64,000 nucleotides of DNA, from the NCBI GenBank assembly GCA_029204225.1, contig CM055113.1:18507746-18571745 (forward strand). Reading direction: 5' to 3'. Positions 26,139 through 38,862 of the stretch are shown here, one piece after another. The translations under genes and the position numbers were made by a program. Within the stretch, counting starts at the first letter, position 1. Each line of letters begins with the position of its first letter. Below the pieces are notes generated by a model. The model had not been told where the DNA came from. It was given only the letters and a program-made list of their open reading frames with translations, and did not search any database. The stretch is from Diphasiastrum complanatum (Eukaryota > Streptophyta > Lycopodiopsida > Lycopodiales > Lycopodiaceae).

Positions 26139-28551
26139 CTTTGTTTCTTCAAGTACAGTAGCATAATGATTCTACTTTAAATTCCCACGTGTGAAATAAA
26201 TGTATTTTTCATGTAGTACAATCATATAGCTTGTACATATAGTTTAAATCAAGTTCTAGTGGCTAAAAAGGCCAAAATCAAGTTTTTTAGTCATATGACA
26301 CATGGCATCAATCTACAGATTACACGAGCCACATCATGAGATTAGGTGTCACATTCCATGTGTAGAGGTCTGCTCACACATGTGGAATAGGCTGGAAAAG
26401 TAGTTTGTACTTCTAGAAAAGTTTTCACTAGTTCTCTATATAGTACAAAAATGGACCAAAAGTGCTCATAATAGAAGGTTTTGTCCAAGTGTCAATTTTG
26501 CATGATGAATCATCATATGACAAAGGGCTCTCACACACGTGAGATCAGAGGGATGATCAATACCACGATCTCCCACTTTTTGTATTTATAGAGCCACATT
26601 TGAGTTTTCACTAGTTCTCTATATAGTAGAAAAATGGACCAAAAGTGCTCAAAATAGAAGGTTTTGTCCAAGTGTCAATTTTGCATGATGAATCATCATA
26701 TGACAAAGCACCCTCACACATGTGAGATCAGAGGGATGATCAATACCACGATCTCCCACTTTTTGTATTTATAGAGCCACATTTGGCCATAATCATCAAG
26801 CAACACCCATCTTGGTTTTGGAGGCAAAATTTTGTCAATTTCATCATTTGTCTTGATTTCTTTTAGATGTTTTGAGTTTCTATCATATTGTACTTTGTTT
26901 TCAGGCTGGAGTTCATACTCTGACAGGTTTTCACATGTGTGAAACTAGCAAGTACAATTCTCTTTCATTTATGATTGTTCTTGTTAAATTTTCTCATCAA
27001 AGAAGTGTAAATGATTAAAGAGGTTTCACACGTGGGAACCACAGCCTACAATATGGAAAAAGATTAGAGAGCAAAGTTCTAACACTAATCAAAGCATTGG
27101 ATCCACCAAAATTAAGTTAAAAACAAATATTGTACTTATGAAGACACTTCATTCAGCAAAGCCAAAACATTTGAAGAGGGGAGAAGATATCGCAGAATAC
27201 ATACCTTGGTTGAGCAAAGCTTTGAGTGAGAATGCCTAGAGCAACTTGAGCATTGCCAAGCTTCGACAACAAATCAACGTGGCGAACATGCGCATCCAAA
27301 TTGTCTCACAAAGAAGAAGCCACAAAGTCGAGGGTACCTATAGGGATACCAATCCCATCAACTGGAGTATTGAAATTTGCAAGTAAAGAGAACTCAGCGG
27401 GGAGGCCTTGAGGACACCAAGCCACGCACTTAGAGAGATTCACAATAAGCAGGTCCAAGCCGAGTCAGGTAGCGAAGTGGGAGCAGGGTGAGGTGCAAGG
27501 TCTACATTAGTTAAGGCAAGCTGCTAACGTGAAAGCAGAACAAGCATTTTGATGGCGAGAAAAAACAACACCTTCCCGAATAGAGAACACGGAAGGGAGA
27601 AGAAAACGGAGGAACCTGAGAAACGAGAGAGGAAGGAACATGGTGACAAAGATGAGGTGGACAATATGGTGCCACATGACCAGAGGAAGCAAACAAGAAA
27701 TCCACAACATCACGGTCAGCCTCAGGACGTGCGCATGAAGGGGAAGCACGACGAGGTTGGTCTGAAGGTGAAGCAGGTCTCTTTTCTCTGTGCCGAGCAA
27801 GAGGAATGATATCCATGACTAGTAGAGGACAAGATGATTCTTGAGGAACCAATCCAGATTTGAGTAATGGTTGGCTTGCAAGATGGCTCCACTGAAGCTG
27901 AACGCACCCAAGCTTTAATAAAAAAACACCAGGGCTTTGCCTTGAGACACTAAGAAAGCTTCGAAATTGCTCACCCAGCTCCAAAGCTAAAGGTGTACAA
28001 CAAACTGGTGCTTAAACCATGATTTAGCAAGGGTGATGTTCACCAATTTCCAGTTCAAACCCAAACTTCAGCAAGAACAAACAATCGCACTTCTCCACAA
28101 TTGTTGTTTGGCTTATCCCTGTCGGAAATGGTATCTACCGCAAGAAATTGCACCTTTGATCACCTTTCCCTCTACCCGAAACCTACTCCAGAAGCCTTTT
28201 CACTCATCGTGATCCAACTTGCGATGACAACACTAAACATGTTCTACTGATCTCTTTACCAAAAACGATAACTGAAAACATCTCTATTGCTTCTACCAAT
28301 GTTCCACACAGAATTCCCATGGAGCAGTCACAGTTTTGACAGTCCCCTAACACTGGTGGTTCTCCAAAAAACATTCAACGCTGAGGTTTTTGATCTTGAG
28401 AAAGACAAATTGGCTAAAGGAAATTACCTACTAGATTTGTGGATTCTTACAATCGAGGGATCTAAAACAACCCTCAATATAGATAGCCTCAATAATAATA
28501 GAAATTTGCACAAAGAGCAGCTACTTGCATAGGCGTCTCCAATATCAACAT
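26139..28551. other. Intergenic stretch with LTR-like promoter repeat, no supported gene
   Basis: 26160-27060 is AT-rich, carries CACACGTG words and holds the 183-bp duplication listed next. 27100-28550 is mixed-composition DNA. A minus-strand frame at 27984-27511 is Ser/Pro/Cys-rich without a recognisable domain and I do not call it a gene. Confidence 0.45.
26421..26786. repeat. 183-bp tandem duplication containing a TATA-like box
   Basis: Units 26421-26603 and 26604-26786 are almost identical, from GTTTTCACTAGTTCTCTATA to TTGTATTTATAGAGCCACAT. TATTTATAG looks like a promoter TATA box, so the duplication repeats a core promoter, perhaps from a decayed LTR. Confidence 0.9.
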
Positions 28552-28850
28552 ATGAAAGAGGATGGTATGTTCAAAATGTGCATAGATTACCAAGCTTTTT
28601 TAAATCATAACCATCAAGAACCAATATTGTATTGCAAGAGTTGATGATCTACTAGACACATGCAAAAGAACATGCATTTTCATCAATGTTCAAGTCAACA
28701 TCATCTAAGGTTAAATTGAAGATCAACAGAGAATAGGTTTTAGAATGAATAAAAAAAATTATGAATTTTGAAGTTATGTTTTTGGATCAACTACTGCTCT
28801 TAAACACTTCAAGCCTAATGAATCTGATATTTGAGCTACAGCTATATTTA
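28552..28850 (+). pseudogene. Ty3/Gypsy reverse transcriptase relic
   Basis: The plus strand reads KEDGMFKMCIDYQA, which matches the Gypsy RT block KDGxxRMCIDYRAL. Further on, after frame changes, come words resembling RVDDLLD and a CIFINVQ equivalent of IFSKIDL. Several stops and frameshifts interrupt it. Only about 100 codons are recognisable. Confidence 0.75.
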
Positions 28851-29916
28851 ATATAATTTGGATCTACATTAAAAACATGGAAGAGCAGTTGTGAATAGTG
28901 AAAAGCTGCATGAAACATTCACAAAAAATCAACAAAATAGAGGTATAAAATCCTCCAATAACATAATTTGCTAATAATCTTTGTACATTAAAAGTAAAAC
29001 AACAAATTTTCAAGGTTGCAGGGATGGAATGTATGCCTTTTAAGTGTACCAGAACAGTAAGTTGATGTGACACAACTTACATAAAGATTGGTCAATGAGC
29101 AATAAGCATGTCAACCAAATGTTGGGGGACAAGACACTTACCAAAATTCGATAAACTGAAGGTAGGAAGACCTCGAACACTACAATATATTCATCTTTGT
29201 ACATAAAAAGTAAAACAACAAACTTTAACGATTGCATGGATGGAATGTGTGCCTCTATCTGTTCAATGATGTGACACAGCTTACAAGTAAGGATGGACAA
29301 TGACAATGGCCAATATTAAATGCTCATACATGTGATAATAAATAAAGATAACATCTAATGGACATAATCGATTGTTTTCTTATTCCTGTCTCATCTGCCT
29401 TATGTAGCAAAAGACCCTATAAGGAAAACCATGACCATCTAATATTCTTGCAATTCAGCCCAGTTTATTTCCCTTGCTCCAACTCCTTTCAGCTTAAACA
29501 TTTTGTACAAAAACTAGAGAACCTTGTATTTTGTACAAGAATCTAATCGTGTTATCAAAGTATCTGTTTAAAATCTCAACATAGCAAAGGTGGCGTATTA
29601 TATCCGGAAATCTTGAACTTAACGGATTGCTAAAAATATGACTGTAAAATCTCGACCTAGCAAAGGTGGCGTATTATATCCGGAAACCTTGAACTTAACG
29701 GATTGCTAAAAATATGACTGATAAAACACATATACTTGTAAAGATGATCATATTAATTGATGTGAAGCTAGAGAGTACAGTCAGAACATTTTGGCAGTAA
29801 ATGTTGCTTAGAGAAGTTCCTCCACCCATCATAGCTGTGTCCAAAAGAGGCTAGTGTTACAGAAGAGACTCAGTGATGATTCTCTGTTTAGAGTCGTATT
29901 TTCTGGAACTTGCACT
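28851..29916. repeat. Small dispersed and tandem repeats 3' of the NFU gene
   Basis: A segment around 28980-29105 recurs at about 29197-29310 (GTACATTAAAAGTAAAACAAC against GTACATAAAAAGTAAAACAAC, then GGATGGAATGTRTGCC). At 29570-29645 and 29646-29721 a 76-bp unit containing GTGGCGTATTATATCCGGAA is duplicated almost perfectly. No gene is seen. Confidence 0.75.
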
Positions 29917-31252
29917 CTATTGACTCCCCTCACCTGCCTTTACACTTTCCTCCTCATCTAAGTCACTATCATGCGCTTCCTCCACACCTTTAACCTAAAA
30001 AAACAAAGGCTCATTAGACTAGGTAAGCTGCAAAATGTTCAAAAGTTCAACAATATTGGCTGAAACATAAAAAAAATTCCAACAACATTAAATCGAGGTC
30101 ATGAAAATAATAAAACTATGAAATCCAAGTCCTTGGCATTCATAAATTGAAGATGGTCTGATGTCTAGAGCAAAAGTAAAAACAGCCAATTACATGTCTT
30201 AGGCAGCTCTGCTCCATCATACTCCAGCCTCAGTTACATCTTTGTGTGTCAGTATCATTTACATGACGATGACTAGAGATGGCACCTAATAGTGAAGTTA
30301 ATAGGCTTAAAAGGCAAAAGCAACCTCCATGTGCTGATCCTACTTGCACAAGGATATATTGATTTTTCATGATCGGTCTCTTCAATGTGCACTAGCATTG
30401 ACATCCTTAGATTGTGAGAACACTCTTGAATTGAAAATTTTCTTGATAGACTTACTGGTCTGTGCCTGTTTTAACTTATGGTTCTAGAATATAAAAACTT
30501 TCAATGACAATATGAGCAATCAGCCAAAAGGGTAAATACGAGGACATGGGTAAACCTTAACCGGATGCCTACTTTAAGGCTTTTAAAAAGCCCAATCCAG
30601 CATTGCTCCTTATTTGAGCAAAATAATACTTCCCTCTATAATCTTAACACTTCTCAACTGCCTATCATGACATGCTAAAGAAGTAAACCGATACCTTAGC
30701 TTAGCCTATGTTGCATTGTGCTAACAAATACGACATCTAGGAACAGTTTGCTAGCTAGAGCATACCGAAGGGCACAAAGTGAGAAAGTTTTAAAGTTGCA
30801 CCTCAAGCATCTATTAACCAAAACTGCTGAGGCTCTATGTAGAACCTGTGCAACTAGAATCTCATGATATTGATAAAGTGGCTACTTCAATGGAGTTGTT
30901 AAGGATGCGCTAATCTCCACAGATGTTCTTTTTCCTGTTGCACAGAACGTACACACACCCATCTAGAATAGGATGTGAATAAATACACCACTGGGATTTA
31001 TCATGGTACATACATTTCCACCTTAGAGGAAACAAGCTGCTTGTATGCCTATCAGAATACGTTTTCTAAAACAAATGAAGTGTCTATTAGTCCTCCATTC
31101 CAAAAACCTTTCTCTCACTTCTAGACTCTAGTTTGGCAGAGTATGTTGAAAATATGTGTGGATGGGTCCTTTATGGAGTATGTGAGAGATGATAGGTGGT
31201 GATCCCACATAATTTGGTATGTAAAATATACAAAAGTGAAGAGGTGAATGGA

Positions 31253-31331
<79 letters not shown>

Positions 31332-34300
31332 ATATATATATATATATATATATCATGTTTGCACGTTCCGGGATTTTGTTTGGAACGCACTTTTTTTTTC
31401 TTCTTCCAAACATGGGGTTCAAAGTGCAAGGTTTTTCATGTTTTTAAAAGAAAAATTTAAGCACTATAGGACCCGTTTTTGCCAGATACTATCAACTATA
31501 TAGCCAGTGAAATTGCCAGAAAGCCAGTGATAATGCCCTAGTTTATTGGGGATATTGCCATATGCTATGCACACTGCACAATTGGGAGTGAAACCAACAC
31601 CCACGTAGCTGAACCTATATCACACTGTACAATTGCCAGTGAAATTGCTAGATTATAGGGACTTTATCACTAGAGATTGGTGGTTCCCAGAAAGCTAGTG
31701 AAATTAGTCCTTAGAAAAACCGAAAACCAATGACATTGCAGGTGTTTGGAAAAGCCTGTGAAATAAAGCCAATGAAAAAGAAAACCAGCAAAGTATAGGA
31801 ATGGAACCGGCATCTTTTTTTGTTTTTTTAAGTTTTGATTGGTTCTTAAACGTGTTTGCCAATTTTTAGAACCTAAACAAATCTGGTTTTGGTGGAAAAA
31901 TCAGCACTGAAGATTGATCCAATGGTGAGTTCTTCCTTTCGTCACCTTTCAGAATGAAAAAAGAAGGCTAGACAACGAAGAAATACAGGTAACCAAATTC
32001 AGCCATCAAACATGACAACATATACATCCCTCCCCTGTTTCCTTGTTTATGAAAACTTCAGCAGAGTATTATGATAAACTCCAAAAAGCTAGCTGAATTG
32101 ATCTGAGTCTCAATCTTACAGTGAAATAACACAAATAAATTAACCAAATAAGGACGAGTATAAAATTTTGAAGTAATATAATCTGTTGAGAGTATTTGAT
32201 ATAAGCATGCACAACTTATAAACCAAAAAACCATGCCACATCTCTAAAAGATTGCCTACTAGACTCAGCATCACTGGAACCAACCAAAGCAAAAAGCTAA
32301 CCTCAGGAATGTAGTGCATAAGCATATTTTCTATCCCTGTTTTGAGAGTTACTGCAGAGCTTGGGCATCCACTGCAAGCACCCTGCATTTTCAATTTCAC
32401 AATGCCAGTATCCCTGCAATACCAAACCAGACTTTCAAAACTAACCTAAGACATCTCATTTCTTACCAACTCCAACCTCTGCAATTTAACATAAACTAGA
32501 TCCTAAAACCTGAAATATGAGGCTTTTTTTTGGGCAAAGTACAATGACAACAATAAGAAAGGAGCAAATCGAAAAGGTCAAGCATGAAGCATACGCATTG
32601 TACTCTCGGTACTCAATATCACCACCATCATCCTGTACAGCGGGACGTATCCTGGTCTCCAGAAGTTCCTTTATCATAGCTACTGTTTCATCATCATCCT
32701 AAAACCAAAACCATTGAAATCTTGTTACATGCAATGCTCTAGTGAAATATAGACTTTTTCATTGCCTTTGCATCAAGAACGACGACGGTCAATTTATATT
32801 TCAAATTATGTGTTATGCAAAAATATCAAATATTGTGTTATGCAAATATATAGGTTCCGGAAACATGATATATTCAAAGCATAGTACCCTCTGGTACCGC
32901 TGTTATGGTACCGCCGGTACCATATCAGTGGTACCGCCAGTATGGTACCGCCCTGGGATCCGCGGTACTAGGGTTTTTATTTTTTAATATACCGCATAGA
33001 TTTCTCACTCTCTTTCTCTTTTCCTCTATCTCTCTCTTTCTTCTCTCTCATCATTCTTTTTCATCAAAAAAATCAAATTTTATGGGTAGAATAGTGTGAG
33101 TAGTGTTAGTTTTTGCCGTTTTTTTCGTGATTTTTTTGTTTGTTTGCACTGTAGGGAGAGATCATGGGTGTGCAAAAAGTACAAAAAGGACCAAGAGTGG
33201 ATCCTAATCTGATCCTCAAGAGGGATTGGTTGTCAGATTACTTGATCTATCAATCTACTTCAGAATAATTTTTTTTTGCCTATTACTTACCAAAAAAGGA
33301 CAAAAAAATGGAAAAAAAAGGTGTACTGGGTGTAAAAAAGAGGGTACAGTACATGGTGCAGGGGACTGGTGCAGTGGCACATGGGCACTGTGGGTGAGCA
33401 GACCATGGGGCCAATGGGAGACCAACACAGGGGGGGAGCATCACATGGGGGCAGGTACATAGGCACATGGGCACTGTGGGTGAGCAGACCATGGGGCCAA
33501 TGGGAGACCAACACAGGGGGGGAGCATCACATGGGGGCAGGTACAGAGGCACATGGATGAATGATGGGGATCCACATGGCCGATCAGGCTGTGGGGATAA
33601 ATAGGCACTCACAATGCCGTTGTGGTCGGCATCGTAATATGGCCGTAAATCTAACTGATGCCAAATTCTATCGGTCATAAAATGGGTGTTTTGCTGGAAA
33701 TTTGAGATATTGGTCACGGGTGGAACGTCAATGAAACACAGCAAGGGAGGATGAGATGAGATGCATACCTGTGAAAGGACCCGCAGTGCAAGACGCTGTA
33801 TGGATGGATAGGTGCTGCCGAACATGGTCCACCAGGTAATGGGGAGCTGCCTCCTCTCTGGATCCTGAGCAGTCGGGTGACCGAACGTGCCCATGCCAAA
33901 ACGAAATGTAGCGAGCTCCTCCATGAGCCTGATAGGATCCAAACCTATGTGTGGACCCACCCTGTGAATGTACTGAAGCCAATCGGCCTCGAGTTCCCTA
34001 TCTGCGATCTGTGTCGGAGAGAGGAAGAGGGGATGCAGCATGTGTGCAACACTGTGGATACTCCTGTGGAAGTAGTCCCACCGCGTCTCCCATATGAACT
34101 TCAGCTTTGTCATCCTGCAGGTGAGGGGCATGTGGTTTAGGGCATTACGAAAAAACTTAACACTGACAGGAAAAACAAACTAGCAACCGTTGAAAAGTTA
34201 AAGAACAATTACAACACTGTACCGCTTACCTCTCTGGCTGCAAGATGGGCAGCTGCAGGAACTGTCCAATCCGGTCCATGAGCTCATACACCATCCAAGT

Positions 34301-37300
34301 GTCGACCCCTCGCTGTCAGCCATGCGGAGCACAATGTAGAGTGGTCGAAGCAGTCCTGACAATGTCTGTGCATCCCTCCAGAAATGGTCTCCCCTCACCG
34401 TGGAAGAAAAGTGCTCCCCATCCTCAGTGCGCGGAAACGTATTGGCACCCCAAAGATCACTGGCAACCATCTTTAGAAGCTGGGCCCTGCACCTGATCAA
34501 ACGGTCGATGACCACCAAGTCAAATGCAAAGCGTGTGGGGGCTGGCTTACGGAGGTCCAGATGGCTGAACACCCGGAACATGGCAACATCAAAAGGTCTA
34601 TGTCGTGCGCTGCACAGGGGGTATGAACAATATGAGGCAACTCGGCCTCTAGCAGTACACCCATCTGAATGCAATTCTTGGCATTGTCCGTCACCACTGT
34701 GACGACATGCTGTGGGCCTATGGCTAGGATGGAAGACCTGATGACATCAAACATGAACTCTGCAGATATGACTCTCCCCCCCTTGCTGCAATCCACTGCC
34801 CTCAAAAACTGTGTGCCCATGCAGCTGGAGACCAGTATGTTGAGGATCGGCCTCCTCCTGACATCAGTCCAGCCATCGGACATGATGCTGCAACCGTAAG
34901 TGGCCCAGTGCCGACGCAGAGGCTCCATCTCTCTAGACAAGGACTCAACCCTATCCCTCAGCATGTGTGTGCGGACAATCTCTGAACTAGGGACTCTCCA
35001 GCTAGGGCTGATAGACTGTGCAAGGCGGAAGGCCCTTCTGAAGGGCTCAGAGTTGGTGATGGCAAAGGGCAGGTTCAGCTCGTAAATCAGACTGGCCACG
35101 GCCTGTGTGGCCTCTCTGTCCATGTGCGGCTGATGCGCGCCGCGAATGGTCTGCTGCACAAGGGCTCTCCCTGGTGGGCGACAGGTGGTGGACCTCCAGC
35201 ACGGTGCACTAACCGTGACGGGAATGGACGATGACGCGACAGGCTGAGCACTGGTGGATGCATCGCCTGTAGACGTGGAATGGGGAGAGTGGGATGCACT
35301 GGCAGGGATGGGTGCCGCAGCATAGGTGGGGTGCATTGGTGGAGGGGCAACATCTGGCATGGGGTACGAAACCTGCTGGCTGAGGAGGTCATCCGAATGG
35401 GAAGGGAAGGAAGAAGGGATCTCTTCCACATCCTCGAAGGCCCCAGCAGTAGCATCCTGGGCCTGCTCGGGTGGCAGAGAGTCCATGAGAAAGTCGTAGA
35501 CTGGGGGAGTGAGAGCAACAGTGGGTGGTGGTGGAACCGCAGTGGCAACTGGCAGAATGGGACGGGATCCACCGGAATCTGAGCAGATGGGGGTGCGTGA
35601 GGCAGAACTGTCTGAGGGGGATGAGGGGCAAAGGGACTGGAGAAGGATGCACTCCCTCTCCTCGTGCGTGCCAGCCAAGCAGGTAGCAACTCTGGGTCAG
35701 CCACATAAGGAGCGGTGCAAAATCGGAGAATGCCCTCCGAAATGGTGTTCTCCCCTACCACGAGCCGCGGCCCGTAGGTGTCCAGTAGTCGCTGTCTGTC
35801 GGGGACGGTCATGCTGCCACAAGAGGCAGCATTCAAGGTGGCACCATTTTTGGCGCGTGCACCGAGCAGATGGCCTTTAAGGCGAGTGAGGGATGCAGCA
35901 AACTCGACGAGACAGTATCGGCAGCGCACGATCTTCTGACCGGTCTTGTTGGCCTTGTCGCCTGACAATGTCTACCTCGTCCCACAGACCGGAAAGGTCG
36001 GATTGCACCATTGCGTTGGAGAAAACTAGGGACAAAATGCAGATGAAGCTAAAGCTGCAAGGATGGAACGCTGGAAAAAAAACAGCAGGGTACACTGTGT
36101 GAGAGACGCTGAAAATGGGCGAAGGCAGGGCGAAGCAAGTCAGATGCAAGGCAGGGCATTGCGTGGGCGAAGGGCGACGCAAGGAATCGAAGGCAGGCAG
36201 GCGGAAACAGTAGCAATGGCAGGGCGGAGGAGGGCGCGAAAAAATTTCTGATGAAATGCGAGGGGGGCGGGTAGTTTAGATTAAAAAAATATTAAATAAT
36301 AAATAATATATTATATTATGGTACCGCGGTACCAACATGAAGTATAGCTATAGCATCCCCACATGCATCATCAACCTGATTATGATAAGTGTGAATTTTA
36401 TTTCAAGGCATCTCTACTCCTATCATCAAGAAAGGTCCCCAGCTCACTGCAGGTGGGATTAATACGCAAATTTTTAATTAGCTGTATACAAGTTAGACAT
36501 GCATTTGGGTACTCGTTCATTACATAGGGTCCAATTATTTTTCCATTTGGTCACTCCAGTGAACAGTCTATTTCTAACAGATTTGGTCACTGGTTGGCTA
36601 CTAATTAAGGCGTTGACCAACTGGTACAACATGACTAGGGATATCCCCCAAACCCAAAGAAATTCCCAATAGCAGCATTAGGCTCATTCTTTCTAATTAC
36701 GCAGTTCAATTCTAGACACTTGCGAGCTCTTTGTTGGATGCTCAGTGAGTAGCCATCCTTTGGTGGAGTTCAAATTCAACATAGTATTGATTGTTTTTAG
36801 ATTCTGGTTGGAGATTGTTTGATAGCTTAGAGTTTGTTGTTCATGTATTGATTTTTTTTAGATTCTGGTTGGAGATTGTTTGATAGCTTAGAGTTTGCTG
36901 TTCATCACATTGTCCCATCCATGACCTTGTGCAAATTTGTCCTTAGCTTGATACCAGAGCAATTTGTAAAGCAAGTAGCTCTTTGTGCAAAAGGACAAGA
37001 TTTTGAGCTTTTCAAAAGTGGGTGCCTGCTGTGAAGAAGAACTAATGAATAAGATGATCGAATTTTTGAGCTCAGGGCCCACTAAACCCTAAACATTGAT
37101 AGTACAGTTAGTTGGAGTCTGAGAAGGGTAGATAGCAACTTCATCCAACATTTGGCGAGCAGGACGTACATAGAGGTTCCAAACTTAAGAATCAAATTTC
37201 TTCATTTTGATGAGCAAATCGGGAGGGATAAATAGATCCATTCTGATTCAGTATACTGTTAATTTTTGAAATCTAGGTTGGAAATTTATCTAGGCTTTAC

Positions 37301-37429
37301 TTCATTATGCTCTATGCATGACCTTGTTTGAATTTGCTATTATATAAGGAACAAGGTCACAATAATTTTCTCACATTTCTTCAAAAGTCAATTGGGCTTC
37401 CAGCATAATCAACGCTGATATAATCATAA

Positions 37430-37481
<52 letters not shown>

Positions 37482-38057
37482 ATTATAGAGACTGAATATG
37501 AAAGCTATTCCAATAAAAGAAAAATAGTGACAAATGCAGCACTGGTGGATATGCAAATGGAGTTTTACTCGACAACTCTTTTTCAAGCAAATTAGGCACA
37601 TTGGTTTATAGGTGCTTTCTTCATCTTGTTATGCGTAATCAAGAAAAGACTACTTTGTGCTGAATCAACAATCAAAATCCATCAAAGACGTTTGAGCAAA
37701 TAAGTCATTCACATATCCACTACCTCTTGTATGGCTGTATCCGTTGATGTCGCGACATCTTTAAACAAGGGCTTTCCTGAAGAATAGAAATCCATAATTG
37801 CAGCAAAGATATCTGGCTTCAGAATATCCCAAGAAACATCATCTGACTTTGTCACAGTTACAAAATTTGAGCCAAACAAAACGCGGGTAACACCTACAAA
37901 ATATGAAAGAGCATTACATTAAGGATTTGAGAAAGGCAGGCGATCTCACAGAAAAACGTGCAAAATTGTCGATGCTAATTACAAACACGTAGTTGAATAG
38001 AGAAGACAAATGCTCTAAAGGCAATGTCTCAATAAAAACTGAAATGCATAGGGTAAA

Positions 38058-38098
<41 letters not shown>

Positions 38099-38690
38099 CA
38101 TCTGTTGAAAATAGAGCATTGGCCAAGGGAGAAGTCATGGCAACTCGAGCATTTGGAAAATCCGAACTGCCTACCTCCATGACCGCCTTTCCTGGAAAGA
38201 ACATTAAAGATGACGGGTTTGGAGTTGATTGGACCTGTATAAACATACTCCGCTTCTGTCCTGCTGCATAGAAACCAACATTAGTGAACCAGTTCACAGA
38301 GTAGAACCAGCACCCCTTTACGCAATCCTCTATTTCCACTTCTAGTCTTTAGCATCAACAAGATGAGAGTGATGAGGAGAATGGGTAATCTGAGATGACA
38401 GTTCCTTAAGGCTCATATTCCTGTTGGGACACAAAACAGCACCTGTGAGGAAGTGTGTGGATCTTACCATTGTAATGGAGCACAGGTGAGATGGAAGCTG
38501 AAGATCGATCAAATACTTGTCCGAAGGAAGCTGTCCTTCGCAACACATTCAAATGGCATGCATTTCCAGAAGAGAAAAAGGAGCGTCCAGCATGGCTGAC
38601 GGATGCTCGTGATAATATTGATTCAGAGGACAAACTTGAACGTGCTGCTTTAAACACATTTCTCGCACAATTTCGAAATACTGTGGACAT
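29917..38690 (-). CDS. NFU4/5-type mitochondrial NifU-like Fe-S scaffold protein, six exons
   Basis: Exons (minus) are 38690-38468, 38260-38099, 37893-37724, 32698-32595, 32413-32302 and 29994-29917, all GT-AG with agreeing phases, total 849 nt (282 aa), the usual length for plant NFU4/5. These proteins carry or transfer [4Fe-4S] clusters to mitochondrial enzymes. Residues 1-75 are rich in Arg, Ser and Phe, as in a mitochondrial presequence. The Nfu N-terminal domain (about 80-170) has [19 protein letters not shown]. The NifU C-terminal domain (about 190-257) has [16 protein letters not shown] and the cluster-binding pair C233-S-G-C236. The last exon adds an acidic tail ([12 protein letters not shown]). 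Intron 3 is 5025 bp and holds an hAT element; intron 5 is 2293 bp and holds CT/TATC/TA repeats. The donor after exon 2 is GTTCTC followed at once by a long CT tract. No coding defect is seen. Confidence 0.94.
31257..31352. repeat. (TC)n-(TATC)n-(TA)n compound microsatellite in NFU intron 5
   Basis: About 62 bp of TC repeats grade into TATC tetranucleotides and then TA repeats, a common stepwise mutation pattern. It lies in the last intron of the NFU gene. Confidence 0.95.
33378..33556. repeat. 86-bp tandem repeat in the hAT 3' region
   Basis: Two full units (33378-33463 and 33464-33549) and the start of a third share CACATGGGCACTGTGGGTG and GGAGACCAACACAGGGGGG. 86 is not a multiple of three, so a coding frame cannot survive it; this argues that the coding sequence stops before it. 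Confidence 0.9.
33570..35968 (-). pseudogene. hAT transposase (BED finger, DUF659, C-terminal dimerisation region)
   Basis: From 35968 it reads [19 protein letters not shown], then [10 protein letters not shown] and NAASC, a BED-type C-x2-C...H...C finger. A frame change near 35640 leads into a Ser/Pro-rich linker. DUF659 follows (about 35050-34600) with [29 protein letters not shown] and [13 protein letters not shown]. Another frame change near 34600 leads to FRKPA-like [12 protein letters not shown]. The region 34131-33700 has a dimerisation-like [20 protein letters not shown]. The usual SSxCERNWS block is absent after this, unless the GT-AG interval near 33770-33690 is an intron. It may be a spliced gene or a recently broken one. 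Same orientation as the host NFU gene. Confidence 0.85.
37435..37476. repeat. (AT)n microsatellite in NFU intron 3
   Basis: About 42 bp of AT dinucleotides, 250 bp downstream (in gene orientation) of exon 3. Confidence 0.95.
38061..38096. repeat. (GA)18 tract beside the NFU exon 2 splice donor
   Basis: The tract reads (CT)n on the gene strand and begins four bases after the donor GT of intron 2. No other sequence lies between donor and repeat. Confidence 0.95.
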
Positions 38691-38862
38691 GTTGTCTGCC
38701 TCGGAAGTTTTCCACCATACAAAGATTCACTCACTCTCATGCAAGTATGACGAATATGCTGCTGTCAATACACAAAAATTAAATCAACTGCCCAGGATAC
38801 TCCAATTTCAGAAGATGAAGCTTCAATATGCTGTTGTTAATCCAGAAAAATCAAATCATCTG

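Larger units (their letters stand above)
32882..36345 (-). mobile_element. hAT-superfamily DNA transposon nested in NFU intron 3
   Basis: A transposase of the BED/DUF659/hAT-dimerisation type lies in a GC-richer block inside an AT-rich intron. Both ends carry clustered GGTACC words: five between 32893 and 32949, and two at 36320-36333. The outer ends show a weak inverted match (CATAGTACCC...GGTACCGC against TATACTTC...GGTACCGC). I could not fix the 8-bp target duplication, so the limits are approximate. Confidence 0.75.

Noticed and set aside
27511-27984. 157-aa minus-strand frame rich in Ser, Pro and Cys
   Set aside because: No domain, no neighbours or splice sites in support, and composition typical of non-coding DNA read in frame.
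35280-35880. Plus-strand frames of 100-123 aa in the hAT region
   Set aside because: Antisense to the Ser/Pro-rich linker of the transposase.
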